From Scatomorpha intestinigallinarum (lineage in GTDB: Bacteria > Bacillota > Clostridia > Oscillospirales > Oscillospiraceae): a DNA stretch of 12,602 nucleotides. The position numbers and the translations under genes were made by a program. The notes under the pieces are model-generated. The model searched no databases. It was not told the origin of the DNA and worked only from the letters and a program-made list of their open reading frames with translations. Position 1 is the stretch's first letter, and every line of letters begins with the position of its first letter. The stretch covers positions 1 through 12,602 of the forward strand of contig DVHH01000027.1 in the NCBI GenBank assembly GCA_018712225.1, written 5' to 3'. This document shows positions 5,648 to 12,602 of the stretch, piece after piece.

Positions 5648-8020
5648 TCAGTTCTCGATCTGCTTCATGACGTAGGCTTCGATGATGTCGCCCTCGCGCT
5701 CGTCGTTGAACTTCTCGATCTGGATGCCGCACTCGTAGCCGGCGGCGACTTCCTTCACGTCGTCCTTGAAGCGGCGCAGGGAGGCCATCTCGCCCTCGAA
5801 CACGACTATGCCGTCGCGCACGACGCGGACCTTGCAGCCGCGCTGGACCTTGCCGTCCTGCACATAGCAGCCGCAGACCGTGCCGACCTTCGAGACCTTG
5901 TAGAGCTGGCGTATCTCCACGTGGGCGATGACCTGCTCCTCGAACTTGGGTGCGAGCATGCCCTTCATGGCGGCCTCGATCTCATTTATGCAGTCGTAGA
6001 TAACGCGGTACATGCGCATCTCGACGTTCGCCCTGGCAGCATTGTCGCGCGCGGCGTTGTCGGGACGGACGTTGAAGCCGACTATGATGGCGCCCGAAGT
6101 GGCGGCCAGCATGACGTCCGACTCCGAGATGGCGCCGACGCCGGAGTGGATGACGCGGACACGGACTTCCTCGTTCGAGAGCTTCTCCAGCGAGGTCTTG
6201 ACCGCCTCGGCGCTGCCCTGGACGTCGGCCTTCACTATGATGTTGAAGTCCTTTATCTCGCCCTGCTGGATACGCGCGAAGAGGTCGTCGAGCGTGACCT
6301 TCTTCGCCACGCCGAGGGTCTTATCCTTCTCCTGCTGCTTGCGCTCCTCCACGAGCTCCCTTGCCATGCGCTCGTCTGCGACGGCGTTGAAGGTGTCGCC
6401 CGCGCCGGGGACCTCGCTCATGCCCGCTATCTCGACCGGGACGGAGGGGCCTGCTTCTGTTACCCGCTGGCCCTTGTCGTTTATCATGGTGCGCACGCGG
6501 CCGACTGCCGTGCCCGCGATGATGATGTCGCCCTGGTGCAGGGTGCCGTTCTGGACGAGGACGGTCATTATGGGGCCGCGGCCCTTGTCCAGCCGCGCCT
6601 CGATGACCGCACCCTTGGCCGCGCGGTTCGGGTTGGCCTTCAGCTCCTGGATCTCGGCCAGGATGACGAGGTTTTCAAGGAGATTGTCTATGCCCTCGCC
6701 GGTCTTGGCGGAGATCGGGCAGACGATGGTGTCACCGCCCCACTCCTCGCTGACGAGGTCGTACTCCGTGAGCTGCTGCTTCACGCGCTCCGGGTTCGCG
6801 CCGGGCATATCCATCTTGTTCACGGCCACGACGATGGGGATATTGGCAGCCTTGGCGTGGTTTATGGACTCTATGGTCTGCGGCATGATGCCGTCATTGG
6901 CGGCGACGACGAGGATGGCGATATCCGTCACGGACGCGCCGCGGGCGCGCATGGAGGTGAAAGCCTCGTGGCCCGGGGTGTCCAGGAAGGTGATGGGGCT
7001 GCCCTTGACGTTCACGGTATAGGCGCCTATATGCTGGGTGATGCCGCCGGCCTCGCCCGCGGCGACGTTCGCCTTGCGGATATAGTCGAGCAGGCTGGTC
7101 TTGCCGTGGTCAACGTGGCCCATGACGACCACGACCGGCGCGCGGGGGACGAGGTCCTCCGGCTTGTCCTCGCTGTCGTCTATGAGGCGCTCCTCGACGG
7201 TGACGACGACCTCGCGCTCGACCTTGCAGCCGAGCTCCATCGCCACAAGGGCGGCGGTGTCGTAGTCGATGATGTCCGAAAGCGAGGCCATTACGCCGTT
7301 CTTTATGAGCGCGCGAACGACCTCGGCGCCCGTCTTCTTCATCCTGGAGGCCAGCTCGCCCACGCCGATGGCGTCGGGGATCTGGACCTTAAGCTGGGCC
7401 TTCTTGGCTATCTCGAACTGCAGCTTCTGCATGCGCTCGCGCTCTTCTGCGCGGCGCTTGGCGCTGGCCGCGGCCTGCTGCTGGCGCTGCTTCTGCTTGT
7501 TCTGGAACTTCTCCTTGCCGCGCTTGACGTTCTCGCCCGCGTGCGCGCCGGCCAGGCGGTCAAAGCGCTCGTCATATTTGCCGAGGTTCACGTTGCCGCC
7601 GCCGCGCGTGTCTATGACGCGCTTCTCCGGCACCTGGCGCGGGACGTGGGGCTTCTGCTCCTTCGCCGGCGCGGGCTGGGGCTGCTGGGCCTGCGGCTGG
7701 GGCTGCTGGGCAGGCTTCGCCTGCTGCTGGCGCTCCTGCTGGGGCGCGGCCTGCTGCGCCTGAGCCTGCTGCGCTGCGGGCTCCGCCTTCTTCGGCGCGG
7801 GTTTCGGCGTCTCCGGGACCTTGAACAGGTCCTCCATGGAGGCGCACTGGTTCTGCTGCGTCAGATACTCGAAAACAAGGGAGAGCTCCTGATCCTCCAG
7901 CACCTGCATGTGGTTCTTGGGGGTCGTGGCGTACTTCGTCAATATCTCGGTGATGGCCTTTGAGGTCATGCCGAAGTCCTTCGCCAGCTCGTGTACCCTG
8001 TACTTGTCAAAACTACTCAT
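5648..8020 (-). CDS. infB: Translation initiation factor IF-2
   Basis: IF2 is the GTPase that brings initiator fMet-tRNA to the 30S subunit and promotes 50S joining. The 790-aa product begins with an IF2_N helix domain (KYRVHELAKDFGMTSKAIT, 6-24), then a low-complexity linker rich in Gln, Ala and Pro (about 71-125) and a basic coiled stretch (about 165-210). A second IF2_N-like domain follows (about 211-265). The G domain has GHVDHGKT (301-308), GGITQHIGAY (325-334), DTPGH (347-351), NKMD (401-404) and SAKTGEG (437-443). Domains III and IV follow, including FNIIVKADVQGSAEAV (592-607) and the C-terminal beta-barrel (about 695-790). I chose ATG 8020, with GGGAGG 7 bases before it; a longer frame exists only through ylxQ. 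It overlaps ylxQ by 8 bp. Confidence 0.97.
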   Translation of the reverse strand: MSSFDKYRVHELAKDFGMTSKAITEILTKYATTPKNHMQVLEDQELSLVFEYLTQQNQCASMEDLFKVPETPKPAPKKAEPAAQQAQAQQAAPQQERQQQAKPAQQPQPQAQQPQPAPAKEQKPHVPRQVPEKRVIDTRGGGNVNLGKYDERFDRLAGAHAGENVKRGKEKFQNKQKQRQQQAAASAKRRAEERERMQKLQFEIAKKAQLKVQIPDAIGVGELASRMKKTGAEVVRALIKNGVMASLSDIIDYDTAALVAMELGCKVEREVVVTVEERLIDDSEDKPEDLVPRAPVVVVMGHVDHGKTSLLDYIRKANVAAGEAGGITQHIGAYTVNVKGSPITFLDTPGHEAFTSMRARGASVTDIAILVVAANDGIMPQTIESINHAKAANIPIVVAVNKMDMPGANPERVKQQLTEYDLVSEEWGGDTIVCPISAKTGEGIDNLLENLVILAEIQELKANPNRAAKGAVIEARLDKGRGPIMTVLVQNGTLHQGDIIIAGTAVGRVRTMINDKGQRVTEAGPSVPVEIAGMSEVPGAGDTFNAVADERMARELVEERKQQEKDKTLGVAKKVTLDDLFARIQQGEIKDFNIIVKADVQGSAEAVKTSLEKLSNEEVRVRVIHSGVGAISESDVMLAATSGAIIVGFNVRPDNAARDNAARANVEMRMYRVIYDCINEIEAAMKGMLAPKFEEQVIAHVEIRQLYKVSKVGTVCGCYVQDGKVQRGCKVRVVRDGIVVFEGEMASLRRFKDDVKEVAAGYECGIQIEKFNDEREGDIIEAYVMKQIEN

Positions 8021-8399
8021 GGTGTTCCCTCCCCGGTTTCCTTTTTGGCCCTGCGGCCCTGCGTCTCGCGGCCTTGTCGGCCCGGCGCTCCATCTCAAGC
8101 GAGAGCGGCCCGTATTCTTCCGGCGCTTTTTCGGCCAGCGCCTCTAAAAAGGCTGCCGACAACCCAAAATCAGTACACGCCGCCATGCTGCAGCCGCTCT
8201 TGCCCAGCTGGGCTTCAAGCTCCGCCTTTGCATACGGCAGCGGCACCAGCAGCGCCCGGCGGCCGTACAGATAGCCCTCGGCACGCTTTCGCGCGTTCTC
8301 CGAGGCGTCCGCCGCCAGGAGCAGCAGCCGCGCGCGTCCGGCTCTCACCGCCGCGCCCGTGCCTGTCTCGCCTATTTCGATCTTCCCGGCCCTCCGCAT
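8013..8399 (-). CDS. ylxQ: L7Ae/L30e-family RNA-binding protein YlxQ
   Basis: From the first canonical ATG the product is 128 aa. LLLLAADASENARKRAEGY (25-43) and the later CTDFGLSAAFLEAL (75-88) are the YlxQ/L7Ae core, a K-turn RNA-binding fold. A basic tail (about 105-125, KAARRRAAGPKRKPGR) is an extra. The start is doubtful. Family members begin several residues earlier, and the codons directly upstream of ATG 8399 read RALNYLGL, continuing into MRRAGK exactly as the family does. No ATG, GTG or TTG is available there. A good GGAGG at 8443-8439 points to AAG 8432, while ATG 8399 has no visible binding site. The true N-terminus may use a non-standard codon, or a base may be wrong. The gene lies between ylxR and infB as in other Firmicutes. 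Confidence 0.85.
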   Translation of the reverse strand: MRRAGKIEIGETGTGAAVRAGRARLLLLAADASENARKRAEGYLYGRRALLVPLPYAKAELEAQLGKSGCSMAACTDFGLSAAFLEALAEKAPEEYGPLSLEMERRADKAARRRAAGPKRKPGREHHE

Positions 8400-8412
8400 C
8401 AGGCCGAGATAG

Positions 8413-8694
8413 TTAAGAGCCCTGTCCGTCTTGCGTCTCCTCCAGCTGGCCCGCGAGCCTTTCCATTACTTCCTCCGGTATCTTCACCTCGAGCGCCCTG
8501 TCGAGCGCGCGGGTCTTCACCGCCTTTTTGAAGCAGTCCGGGTTCGGGCAGACGTAGGCCCCCCGCCCCGGCAGCTTGCCGCGCGCGTCAAAGGCGACCT
8601 CGCCCTCCGGCGAGCGCACCACGCGCAGGAGTTCCCGCTTCGGCTTCATCTCGCGGCAGCCGAGGCATTGCCGCATGGGTATTTTCTTCTGCAC
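8413..8694 (-). CDS. ylxR: YlxR/RnpM family RNA-binding protein (DUF448)
   Basis: The 93-aa product has the full DUF448 signature: PMRQCLGCREMKPKRELLRV (6-25) with Cys10 and Cys13, FDARGKLPGRGAYVC (35-49) with the GRGAY motif, then PNPDCFKKAVK (50-60). The family binds RNA; in Bacillus it has been linked to RNase P modulation and is called RnpM. The start is GTG 8694, with AAGGAGGGTGA about 10 bases upstream. The end of the gene carries the only plausible ribosome binding site for ylxQ. Confidence 0.93.
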   Translation of the reverse strand: MQKKIPMRQCLGCREMKPKRELLRVVRSPEGEVAFDARGKLPGRGAYVCPNPDCFKKAVKTRALDRALEVKIPEEVMERLAGQLEETQDGQGS

Positions 8695-8732
8695 GGCTGC
8701 TCACCCTCCTTCAGGCGGCGTTCCGGCCGGGT

Positions 8733-9785
8733 TCAAACCTCGGCGTCGGATTTTATATCTATCTTGTAGCCTGTCAGCTTCGCGGCGAGGCGGGCGTTCT
8801 GCCCCTCCTTGCCTATAGCCAGCGAGAGCTGGCTGTCCGGCACTATGACGCGGCAGCTCTTGCCCTCGTCCAGCAGAGTCACGCTAACGACCTCCGCCGG
8901 AGCCAGGGCCGCGGCGATGTATTCCTCGGGCTGCTCGCTGTACTTCACGATGTCTATCTTCTCGCCGCCCAGCTCTTCCACTATGCTGGCCACGCGGCCG
9001 CCCCTCGGACCGACGCAGGCGCCGATCGGGTCCACAGCCGGGTCCTCGCTCCAGACGGCCATCTTCGTGCGGCTGCCCGCCTCGCGGGCGATGGACTTTA
9101 TCTCCACCGTGCCGTCGAATATCTCCGGCACCTCCAGCTCGAACAGGCGCTTTACAAGGCCGGGATGCGTCCTAGATATGAGTACCTGCGGGCCGCGGGT
9201 GGATTTGCGGACCTCCACAACGTAGACCTTGATGCGGTCCCCCTCGTGCAGCTCCTCGCCCTTTATCCGCTCGCTCGCGGAGAGCATGGCCTCCGTGAAC
9301 TCGGAGTTGGAGCTTATCTTGATGGAGACCCCGCCCGTGCGCGGCTCTATGCGGGAGACCACGCCCGTGAGTATCTCGTGCTCCTTCGAGGTGAACTCGT
9401 CATAGATTATGCTCCGCTCCGCCTCGCGGATGCCCTGGATGATGACCTGCTTGGCGGCCTGGGCGGCGATACGGCCGAATTTCTTCGTCTCAACAGGGAT
9501 GGAGATGACGTCCCCGACCTTCGCCTTCTTCGAGAGCTTGTGCGCGGAGTCCAGGTCCAGCTCCGCCGTCGGGTCCTCGACCTCGTCCACGACGGTCTTG
9601 TTGATGACGAGCTCGATGCGCTTCTTGCCCTCGTCCAGTATTACCTCCACGTTTTCGCCGTATTCCGGGTTGTCCTTCCGGAAGGCGGCCAGCATGGCCT
9701 GCTGTATCTTCTCGAACATGTACCCGCGGGGTATGCCCTTTTCCTTCTCTATGTCCTCCACCGCGGCGAAGAATTCTGCGTTCAT
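8733..9785 (-). CDS. nusA: Transcription termination/antitermination factor NusA
   Basis: NusA binds RNA polymerase and nascent RNA, promotes pausing and hairpin-dependent termination, and takes part in antitermination. The 350-aa product has the N-terminal polymerase-binding domain (1 to about 130, with FGRIAAQAAKQ at 103-113), an S1 domain (about 135-205), KH1 with GACVGPRGGR (255-264) and KH2 with AIGKEGQNARLA (323-334). It stops soon after KH2, as usual in Gram-positives, without the acidic repeats of Proteobacteria. The start ATG 9785 has a modest AAGGGG about 12 bases upstream. The gap after rimP is 18 bases. It may control its own operon through the leader hairpin at 10301-10327. Confidence 0.97.
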   Translation of the reverse strand: MNAEFFAAVEDIEKEKGIPRGYMFEKIQQAMLAAFRKDNPEYGENVEVILDEGKKRIELVINKTVVDEVEDPTAELDLDSAHKLSKKAKVGDVISIPVETKKFGRIAAQAAKQVIIQGIREAERSIIYDEFTSKEHEILTGVVSRIEPRTGGVSIKISSNSEFTEAMLSASERIKGEELHEGDRIKVYVVEVRKSTRGPQVLISRTHPGLVKRLFELEVPEIFDGTVEIKSIAREAGSRTKMAVWSEDPAVDPIGACVGPRGGRVASIVEELGGEKIDIVKYSEQPEEYIAAALAPAEVVSVTLLDEGKSCRVIVPDSQLSLAIGKEGQNARLAAKLTGYKIDIKSDAEV

Positions 9786-9803
9786 TCTAACTGCGCCCCT
9801 TTA

Positions 9804-10259
9804 TCATATCGTCACGCTCAGCCGCACCTGGGCGACCTGAGCTTTTTGGTAGGTCTTTTCCACGCCGTTTATATCTATCGTAACGGCCCCGTCCGCCCAG
9901 CCGCGGAGCAGGCCGGTATGCGACTTCGCGCCCTCCACCGGCTGATAGTGCCGCACTTCCACCTGGGAGCCCATGAACTTCTCAAAGTCCGAGGGGCGCT
10001 TCAGCTCCCGCTCCACCCCCGCGGAGGACACCTCGAAGATATAGCTCGTCGGGATGGGGTCCGCCTCGTCCAGGATGGGGTCCAGAGCGCGGGAGACGGC
10101 CTCGCAGTCGTCTATCGAGACGCCGCCGGCCTTGTCGATATACACCCGGAGATACCAGGCCCCGGCTTCCTTTACATACTCCACGTCCCAGACCTCGCAG
10201 CCCGCGGCCTCCGCCGCCGGCTTCGCCAGCGCCAGGACTGTATCCGTGACTTTGCTCAT
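9804..10259 (-). CDS. rimP: Ribosome maturation factor RimP
   Basis: RimP assists 30S subunit assembly. The 151-aa product shows WDVEYVKEAGAWYLRVYIDK (24-43), DDCEAVSRALDPILDE (50-65), the family signature YIFEVSSAGVERELKRPSDF (73-92) and a C-terminal SH3-like domain. I chose ATG 10259 because AAAGGAG lies 6 bases upstream. An ATG at 10277 and a longer frame to 10325 lack any binding site and would run into the leader hairpin. It is the first gene of the operon. Confidence 0.94.
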   Translation of the reverse strand: MSKVTDTVLALAKPAAEAAGCEVWDVEYVKEAGAWYLRVYIDKAGGVSIDDCEAVSRALDPILDEADPIPTSYIFEVSSAGVERELKRPSDFEKFMGSQVEVRHYQPVEGAKSHTGLLRGWADGAVTIDINGVEKTYQKAQVAQVRLSVTI

Positions 10260-10300
10260 CGCGCGCTCCTTTGCCATGTTCTGACAGTTTGTTTTTCCCC

Positions 10301-10327
10301 AACAAAAAGAGTGGGCGGGACCCACTC
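10301..10327 (-). terminator. Terminator-like attenuator hairpin in the rimP leader
   Basis: On the minus strand GAGTGGG pairs with CCCACTC around the loop TCCCG, followed by TTTTTGTT. The stem is only 7 bp and the U-tract is broken by a G, so it is a weak intrinsic terminator. It lies roughly 25-50 bases after the predicted transcription start and about 40 bases before rimP. This arrangement fits NusA-stimulated attenuation of the nusA operon, reported in Bacillus subtilis; its use here is inferred. Confidence 0.65.
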
Positions 10328-10356
10328 AAGACGAAAACTACATAACTAACATTAGT

Positions 10357-10385
10357 ATAATAACATATACAGCCTTCCATTGCAA
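10357..10385 (-). promoter_or_regulatory. Main promoter of the rimP-nusA-infB operon
   Basis: The -35 is TTGCAA (10385-10380), the spacer 17 bases, and the -10 TATTAT (10362-10357) with an extended TGT directly before it. Both boxes are near sigma-A consensus. The start of transcription would fall near 10350. It lies just upstream of the rimP leader and downstream of the rpoC terminator. Confidence 0.78.
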
Positions 10386-10410
10386 GCATTTTTTGCTCCG
10401 GCAAAAGGAG

Positions 10411-10436
10411 GGCCGCGCGGACTTCGCCGCGCGGCC
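10411..10436. other. GC-rich perfect hairpin upstream of the main promoter
   Basis: GGCCGCGCGG pairs with CCGCGCGGCC over 10 bp around a 6-base loop. Neither side carries a U-tract, so it is not a standard terminator. A smaller stem, TTTTGC/GCAAAA at 10391-10406, lies between it and the promoter. The surrounding 333 bases between rpoC and rimP are otherwise AT-rich and hold no convincing gene. Confidence 0.6.
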
Positions 10437-10485
10437 AAAAGAGGATCATGAAATGAAAAAGAAGAAACCCTTGCTTGCAGGACTT

Positions 10486-10514
10486 ATATTACCCGCAATA
10501 TGTTAAGAGAACAA
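10486..10514 (-). promoter_or_regulatory. Possible second, upstream promoter for the operon
   Basis: TTGTTC (10514-10509) and TAATAT (10491-10486) are 17 bases apart on the minus strand, in an AT-rich stretch right after the rpoC terminator. The match is weaker than for the main promoter. A transcript from here would include the GC-rich hairpin at 10411-10436. Confidence 0.35.
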
Positions 10515-10545
10515 TCTCCTTCTTGTTACAAAATCATTAAGTTTG

Positions 10546-10580
10546 AAAAAACCGGCCCGGAGGCAGAGCTTCCGGGCCGG
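10546..10580 (-). terminator. Intrinsic terminator of rpoC
   Basis: CCGGCCCGGA pairs with TCCGGGCCGG (10 bp) around a 9-base loop and is followed on the minus strand by T6 (10551-10546). It begins 12 bases after the rpoC stop codon. It isolates the rpo operon from the rimP operon. Confidence 0.92.
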
Positions 10581-10592
10581 GGCTTGGGATTA

Positions 10593-12602
10593 TTACAGCG
10601 CGTTGGAGCGGTTCACGAGGACGGAGAGGTCCACGTACTCCTCCGGAGCCGACTCCATCTCCTCGTCCGTCTTGGACTCGAAGTTGCGGTAGACGGCCAG
10701 GCCGGAGCCCGCGGGGATGAGCTTGCCTATGATGACGTTCTCCTTCAGGCCGACAAGGTGGTCCACCTTGCCCTTGATGGCGGCCTCGGTGAGGACCTTG
10801 GTGGTCTCCTGGAAGGAGGCGGCGGACAGGAAGCTCTCCGTTGCAAGGGAGGCCTTCGTGATGCCCATGAGCAGCTGGGTATAGGTGGCCTCGCGCAGGG
10901 GCTCGCCGTTCTCGCCCAGCTCCCCGGCCTCGCGGCGGCGGGCTATCTCCTCGTTGCTGGCGCGCAGCTCCGTGATGTCCACGGTGGCGCCGGACAGCAG
11001 CTTGGTGTCGCCCGCGTCCTCTATGCGCACCTTGCGCATCATCTGGCGGACTATGACCTCAATGTGCTTGTCGTTGATATCGACGCCCTGCTGGCGGTAG
11101 ACCTTCTGGACCTCCTGGACGAGGTAGTTGCGCACGCCCTGGCGGCCGAACTCGTCGTCGTCTATGCCGCGGATGCGCAGGACCTCGTGCGGGTTGAGCG
11201 CGCCTGCGGTGAGCTCCTGGCCCTTGTCCACGTGGTCCCCCGCCGAGACGAGGATGCCCGCGGAATAGGGCACGGTGTAGACCCGGGTGTCGCCCTCGGC
11301 CTCGTTCGTCACCGTGATGGCGAAGATGGAATTCTTGCGCGTCTCCTCTATGGAAACGGTGCCGCTTATCTCGCTCAGGACGGCCATTTTCTTGGGCTTG
11401 CGCGCCTCGAACAGCTCCTCGACACGGGGCAGGCCCTGGGTGATGTCGTCGCCGGCTATGCCGCCGGTGTGGAAGGTACGCATCGTCAGCTGCGTGCCGG
11501 GCTCGCCTATGGACTGCGCCGCGATGACGCCGACGGCCTCGCCCGGGTTCACCGGCTGGCCGACGGCCAGGTTGATGCCGTAGCACTTGGCGCAGACGCC
11601 GCTCTTGGCCTTGCAGGCCAGGACGCTGCGGATGAGGACCTTCTCTATGCCGTGGGCCGCAAGTACGTCCGCGTCCTCGGGCATGAGCATATGGTCGGTG
11701 CCGAAGATGACCTCGCCCGTCTGCGGGTCCGTTATCGGCACGGCGGGGAAGCGGCCGTGGATGCTGACCGCAAGCGACTGCACCTCCTGGCCCTTCTCAT
11801 AGATGGCGGAGGCCCAGACGCCCTCGGTGGTGCCGCAGTCGTCCTCGCGGATGATGACGTCCTGCGAGACATCGACCAGGCGGCGGGTCAGGTAACCGGA
11901 GTCCGCGGTACGCAGGGCGGTATCGGCCAGGCCCTTGCGCGCGCCTCGGCTGGAGACAAAGTACTCCAGGACGGACAGGCCCTCGCGGAAGTTCGCCTTG
12001 ATGGGGATCTCGATGGTCTTGCCGGCGGTGTTGGCCATCAGGCCGCGCATGCCGGCCAGCTGGCGGATCTGGTTCATGGAGCCGCGGGCGCCGGAGTTTG
12101 CCATCATATAGATGGGGTTGTACTCGTCCAGGCAGTCCTGGAGGGCGCCGGTGACGTCCTTCGTCGTCTGCTCCCACTCGTCAACGACCAGGCGGTAGCG
12201 CTCGTCGTTCGTGATGAAGCCGCGGCGGAACTGCTTTTCAATGTCGAGGACCTTGTTCTCAGTGGCCTCGATGAGGGTCTTCTTCGCGTCAGGCACGGTC
12301 ATATCCGCGATGGAGATGGTGATGGCGCCCTTGGTGGAGTACTTGAAGCCGAGGGCCTTGATGTTGTCCAGCACCTCTGCGGAAATGGTGAAGCCGTATT
12401 TCTGGATGCAGCGGTCGATGATGTCGCCCAGCTGCTTCTTGCCGACCTGGAAGCCTATCTCGTGGTCGAAGGCGTGCTCCGGGTCGCTGCGGTCGACGTA
12501 GCCAAGATCCTGCGGTATCGGCTCGTTGAAGATGATGCGGCCCACGGTGGTCCTGATGAGCCTGTGCGCGGGCTCGCCGTCGATGGTCTTCTCGACCCTG
12601 AC
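10593..12602 (-). CDS. rpoC: RNA polymerase beta-prime subunit, C-terminal part (5' truncated)
   Basis: The frame is open to the right edge, giving 669 visible residues of the catalytic beta-prime subunit. Counting from the first visible residue, GRIIFNEPIP lies near 21-30. The bridge helix/trigger loop region follows, with NSGARGSMNQIRQLAGMRG and REGLSVLEYFVSSRGARKGL. The zinc site is made of the Cys in EDDCGT and the cluster CKAKSGVCAKC. After it comes the conserved GVIAAQSIGEPGTQLTMRTF. The C-terminus has QETTKVLTEAAIKGKVDHL and a short acidic tail. No lesion is seen. The N-terminal half with the NADFDGD motif is outside the window. The stop is TAA (10595-10593), followed by a terminator. 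Confidence 0.97.
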   Translation of the reverse strand, partial: VRVEKTIDGEPAHRLIRTTVGRIIFNEPIPQDLGYVDRSDPEHAFDHEIGFQVGKKQLGDIIDRCIQKYGFTISAEVLDNIKALGFKYSTKGAITISIADMTVPDAKKTLIEATENKVLDIEKQFRRGFITNDERYRLVVDEWEQTTKDVTGALQDCLDEYNPIYMMANSGARGSMNQIRQLAGMRGLMANTAGKTIEIPIKANFREGLSVLEYFVSSRGARKGLADTALRTADSGYLTRRLVDVSQDVIIREDDCGTTEGVWASAIYEKGQEVQSLAVSIHGRFPAVPITDPQTGEVIFGTDHMLMPEDADVLAAHGIEKVLIRSVLACKAKSGVCAKCYGINLAVGQPVNPGEAVGVIAAQSIGEPGTQLTMRTFHTGGIAGDDITQGLPRVEELFEARKPKKMAVLSEISGTVSIEETRKNSIFAITVTNEAEGDTRVYTVPYSAGILVSAGDHVDKGQELTAGALNPHEVLRIRGIDDDEFGRQGVRNYLVQEVQKVYRQQGVDINDKHIEVIVRQMMRKVRIEDAGDTKLLSGATVDITELRASNEEIARRREAGELGENGEPLREATYTQLLMGITKASLATESFLSAASFQETTKVLTEAAIKGKVDHLVGLKENVIIGKLIPAGSGLAVYRNFESKTDEEMESAPEEYVDLSVLVNRSNAL

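Noticed and set aside
5256..5732. N-terminal extension of rbfA
   Set aside because: It reads through the DUF3784 gene in another frame; RbfA is of normal length from 5255, with a good binding site.
7641..7810. Repetitive CTGCTG/CTGGGG-rich stretch as a DNA repeat element
   Set aside because: It is the low-complexity Gln/Ala/Pro linker of IF2, which is normal for this protein.
5597..7963. A 788-codon open frame on the plus strand
   Set aside because: It mirrors infB exactly and its translation is a repetitive Leu/Asp/Ala/Val-rich string typical of an antisense shadow.
10260..10325. Longer RimP starting at 10325 or 10277
   Set aside because: The longer form would include the attenuator hairpin. 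Neither start has a binding site, while ATG 10259 does.

Overview
The window looks like a chromosomal stretch of a GC-rich, anaerobic Firmicute, most probably a clostridial lineage close to Oscillospiraceae/Ruminococcaceae. The reasons are the Gram-positive gene order rimP-nusA-ylxR-ylxQ-infB-rbfA-nrnA-truB-ribF, a short NusA without the C-terminal repeats of Proteobacteria, strong GGAGG-type ribosome binding sites, and a DUF3784 protein and a condensation-like acyltransferase of kinds common in Clostridia. The taxon is inferred; no rRNA is present.

Layout from left to right. (1) Bases 2-142 are the C-terminal end of a plus-strand gene resembling nickel-dependent lactate racemase LarA, ending in a perfect terminator. 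(2) Bases 143-398 hold no gene but an unusual chain of hairpins. It is flanked by two identical 30-bp copies of that terminator and carries an internal 14-bp repeat. (3) Everything from 399 to the right edge is on the minus strand. Bases 399-2136 hold a membrane protein of DUF6320 type and a condensation-fold acyltransferase, overlapping by 11 bp. (4) Bases 2184-10259 are a tightly packed information-processing operon, read right to left: rimP, nusA, ylxR, ylxQ, infB, a small DUF3784 membrane protein, rbfA, nrnA, truB, ribF. Several neighbours overlap by 8 to 20 bp. A bidirectional terminator follows ribF. (5) Bases 10260-10592 are the control region of that operon. They contain a strong extended -10 promoter, a possible second promoter, a GC-rich hairpin, and a weak terminator-like hairpin in the rimP leader that looks like a NusA-type attenuator. 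(6) Bases 10593-12602 are the 3' part of rpoC with its own terminator.

The operon joins ribosome maturation (RimP, RbfA), transcription elongation and termination (NusA), translation initiation (IF2), tRNA modification (TruB), short-RNA turnover (NrnA) and flavin cofactor synthesis (RibF). The surprises are the likely leader attenuator, a YlxQ gene with no canonical start codon where the family alignment and the ribosome binding site both want one, a DUF3784 gene inserted between infB and rbfA, a terminator placed directly before the acyltransferase ribosome binding site, and the hairpin array at the left end. I found no clearly new multi-gene system; the hairpin array is the best candidate for something undescribed.
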